A model generated the notes under the pieces. That model saw only the letters and a program-made list of their open reading frames with translations. It did no database searches and was not told the origin of the DNA. Positions 13,719-14,836 of a DNA stretch of 14,836 bases are shown piece by piece; the stretch's first letter is position 1; each line of letters begins with the position of its first letter. The translations under genes were made by a program, and so were the position numbers. The DNA is from Verrucomicrobiales bacterium (lineage in GTDB: Bacteria > Verrucomicrobiota > Verrucomicrobiia > Verrucomicrobiales > V1-33), in the NCBI GenBank assembly GCA_028293305.1, contig JAQGPD010000297.1, positions 1 to 14,836 of the forward strand, given 5' to 3'.

Positions 13719-14786
13719 ATGTCTGCTCTGAACCGCCGCATTGTCTTTTTGGATTTTTTACGGATCTTCGCGTTCCTGAGTGTTTTTGGCGGGCATAAAT
13801 TCGCACCGGTGCTGGAGGAGTGGATGAAGGATGAATCGGTGGGCGGATTCTGGAAAATCCTGGGGCATGGCGTCATGCCGTTGATCAATGCCGGGGGGGC
13901 GGGGGTGGTGGTCTTCTTTCTGGTGTCGGGGTATATCATCACGCATGTGCTGAAAGCGGAGGCGCCGGGGTCTTTTTTGTTGAGGCGGGTGTTCCGGATT
14001 TATCCGTTGTATGTGTTCGCGGTGCTGTTGTTCCACGTGCTGGCGCTGCGGGCGGGGACGGCGGTGGGGGCAGGGACGCTGTTGCTGCAATTGTCGTTGC
14101 TGGGTGATTTTTTCGGAACGCCGTATGCGCTGAACGGGGTGGAGTGGACTCTGCGGGTGGAGTTGCTGTTCTATCTTTTCATGGCGGGGTGCCGGTCAGT
14201 GAATTTATTGACTTCGGAGTGGTGGAAATCGGCGGCGGTTTACACGGCGGTGGTGGCGGGGTGCGCGGTGGCGGCGCCTTTGCCGGCGGTTTTATCGGCG
14301 GCTGATACCTGGGCGAAGGGTTATATCACCATCTACGGGCCGTTTTTGTTATTGGGTTCCGCGTGGTATTTGTTTGAGCAAAAGCGCTGGAGCGCGGCGG
14401 GGTTCGGCGGGTTCGGGGTTTATGTGGTGGGGCAGTATTATTTTTTGCTGATGCGGTATCAGGAAAAGTGGGTCGGGGCGCACTTTGCGCTGATCGGGGT
14501 GGGGCTGTTCGCGGCGGCGTGGGCACTGCGCGGGAGGCTGCGGGTGGGGGCGCTGGTGTTGTTATTTTCGGATCTGACCTATGGGGTGTATTTGTTCCAC
14601 AATTGGCTGTTTGATGACTTCCGTCTTTGGTTGGCGAAGCGCGCCTGGCCGCTGGGGCCGCCGGGATTTCAGGCGTTTGTGGTGCTGCTGGTGTTTTGTT
14701 ATATCATGTCGCGGACGGTGGAACGCGGAGGGATACGCCTCGGCCGCTGGGTGCAGGCGCGGGGGAGGGCGGGCGGCAAAGGGTAA
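13719..14786 (+). CDS. Integral-membrane acyltransferase 3 family protein (OafA/YrhL-like)
   Basis: This is a 355-residue protein with roughly ten hydrophobic segments. The ATG at 13719 places the family N-terminus at the start: 'LDFLRIFAFLSVFGGH' with conserved Asp12, Arg15 and His26. Next come FFLVSGYIIT at 66-75 and RRVFRIYPLY at 89-98, the two most recognisable acyltransferase-3 motifs, then EWTLRVELLFY from Glu142. A late 'LTYGVYLFHNWLFD' matches the usual closing 'S...Y..H' helix. Family members sit in the inner membrane and transfer acetyl or other acyl groups to sugars of O-antigen, capsule, peptidoglycan or secreted glycans; the acceptor here cannot be told. No fused periplasmic SGNH domain is present. 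The + strand is very G-rich, unlike the genes at the left end of the window. No CCTGACA heptamer occurs inside it. There is no Shine-Dalgarno sequence (GCCACCATG). Confidence 0.9.
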   Translation: MSALNRRIVFLDFLRIFAFLSVFGGHKFAPVLEEWMKDESVGGFWKILGHGVMPLINAGGAGVVVFFLVSGYIITHVLKAEAPGSFLLRRVFRIYPLYVFAVLLFHVLALRAGTAVGAGTLLLQLSLLGDFFGTPYALNGVEWTLRVELLFYLFMAGCRSVNLLTSEWWKSAAVYTAVVAGCAVAAPLPAVLSAADTWAKGYITIYGPFLLLGSAWYLFEQKRWSAAGFGGFGVYVVGQYYFLLMRYQEKWVGAHFALIGVGLFAAAWALRGRLRVGALVLLFSDLTYGVYLFHNWLFDDFRLWLAKRAWPLGPPGFQAFVVLLVFCYIMSRTVERGGIRLGRWVQARGRAGGKG

Positions 14787-14815
14787 GGGCGGCGGGCGCT
14801 GGTGTCCGGTCGGAG

Positions 14816-14834
14816 GGTGGACATTCTGTCCACC
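14816..14834. repeat. Perfect short inverted repeat after the acyltransferase gene
   Basis: GGTGGACA and TGTCCACC form an 8-base-pair perfect stem with a TTC loop, 30 bases after the acyltransferase stop and at the window edge. It may be a terminator (a T-run cannot be seen because the window ends), an operator for a downstream gene, or a copy of a small dispersed palindrome. CTGGTG at 14799-14804 and CACCAG at 14831-14836 give an alternative outer pairing. Confidence 0.55.
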
Positions 14835-14836
14835 AG

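Noticed and set aside
1..14836. CRISPR array, tRNA, rRNA, transposase or integrase
   Set aside because: I saw no regularly spaced direct repeats, cloverleaf-like gene, rRNA stretch or recombinase motif in any frame read.

Overview
The window is GC-rich (about two-thirds G+C by eye) and almost fully coding. All ten genes lie on the + strand. The secreted proteins carry lamin-tail modules, DxDxDG calcium loops and a C-terminal beta segment ending in 'RYFLRLW' or 'GFFRVRP'. None of the starts has a clear Shine-Dalgarno sequence. Together these suggest a member of the PVC group, most likely Verrucomicrobia (Verrucomicrobiales-like). This is inference from protein style; no rRNA or other marker gene is present.

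Layout. (a) 1-2364 is the 3' end of a large exported multi-lamin-tail protein, open at the left edge. (b) 2468-10432 is a tight five-gene operon with gaps of 10, 33, 42 and 11 bases. It encodes a small helical protein, a MoxR/RavA-type AAA+ ATPase, a second uncharacterised protein, an 857-residue protein with a degenerate von Willebrand A (vWA) domain, and an 898-residue protein with an N-terminal domain, helical repeats and a C-terminal beta-propeller. I read this as a MoxR-vWA-beta-propeller ternary system, the class whose accessory domains Pfam calls bpX. It was predicted by comparative genomics to be an NTP-dependent conflict or defence system and, to my knowledge, has little experimental characterisation. 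(c) 10433-10528 is an AT-rich promoter island. (d) 10529-12023 holds two tandem Hcp-family (type VI tube-like) proteins, both with apparent Sec signal peptides; the second is fused to calcium-binding repeats. No other type VI gene is in view. (e) 12039-13523 is a class I SAM methyltransferase with an NPPY motif. (f) 13719-14786 is an integral-membrane acyltransferase-3 protein. A perfect inverted repeat closes the window.

How they may work together. The MoxR ATPase probably acts as a chaperone-like motor on or with the vWA protein. The propeller/helical-repeat protein probably supplies the recognition or scaffold surface. The flanking surface proteins (lamin-tail, exported Hcp) may be cargo or simply neighbours; the sequence does not decide.

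Two DNA-level signals cut across the genes. The heptamer CCTGACA/TGTCAGG occurs 27 times by my count, roughly fifteen times expectation, in several codon phases. The G-C skew of the + strand also flips from C-rich on the left to G-rich on the right at about 6-7 kb, although every gene points the same way.
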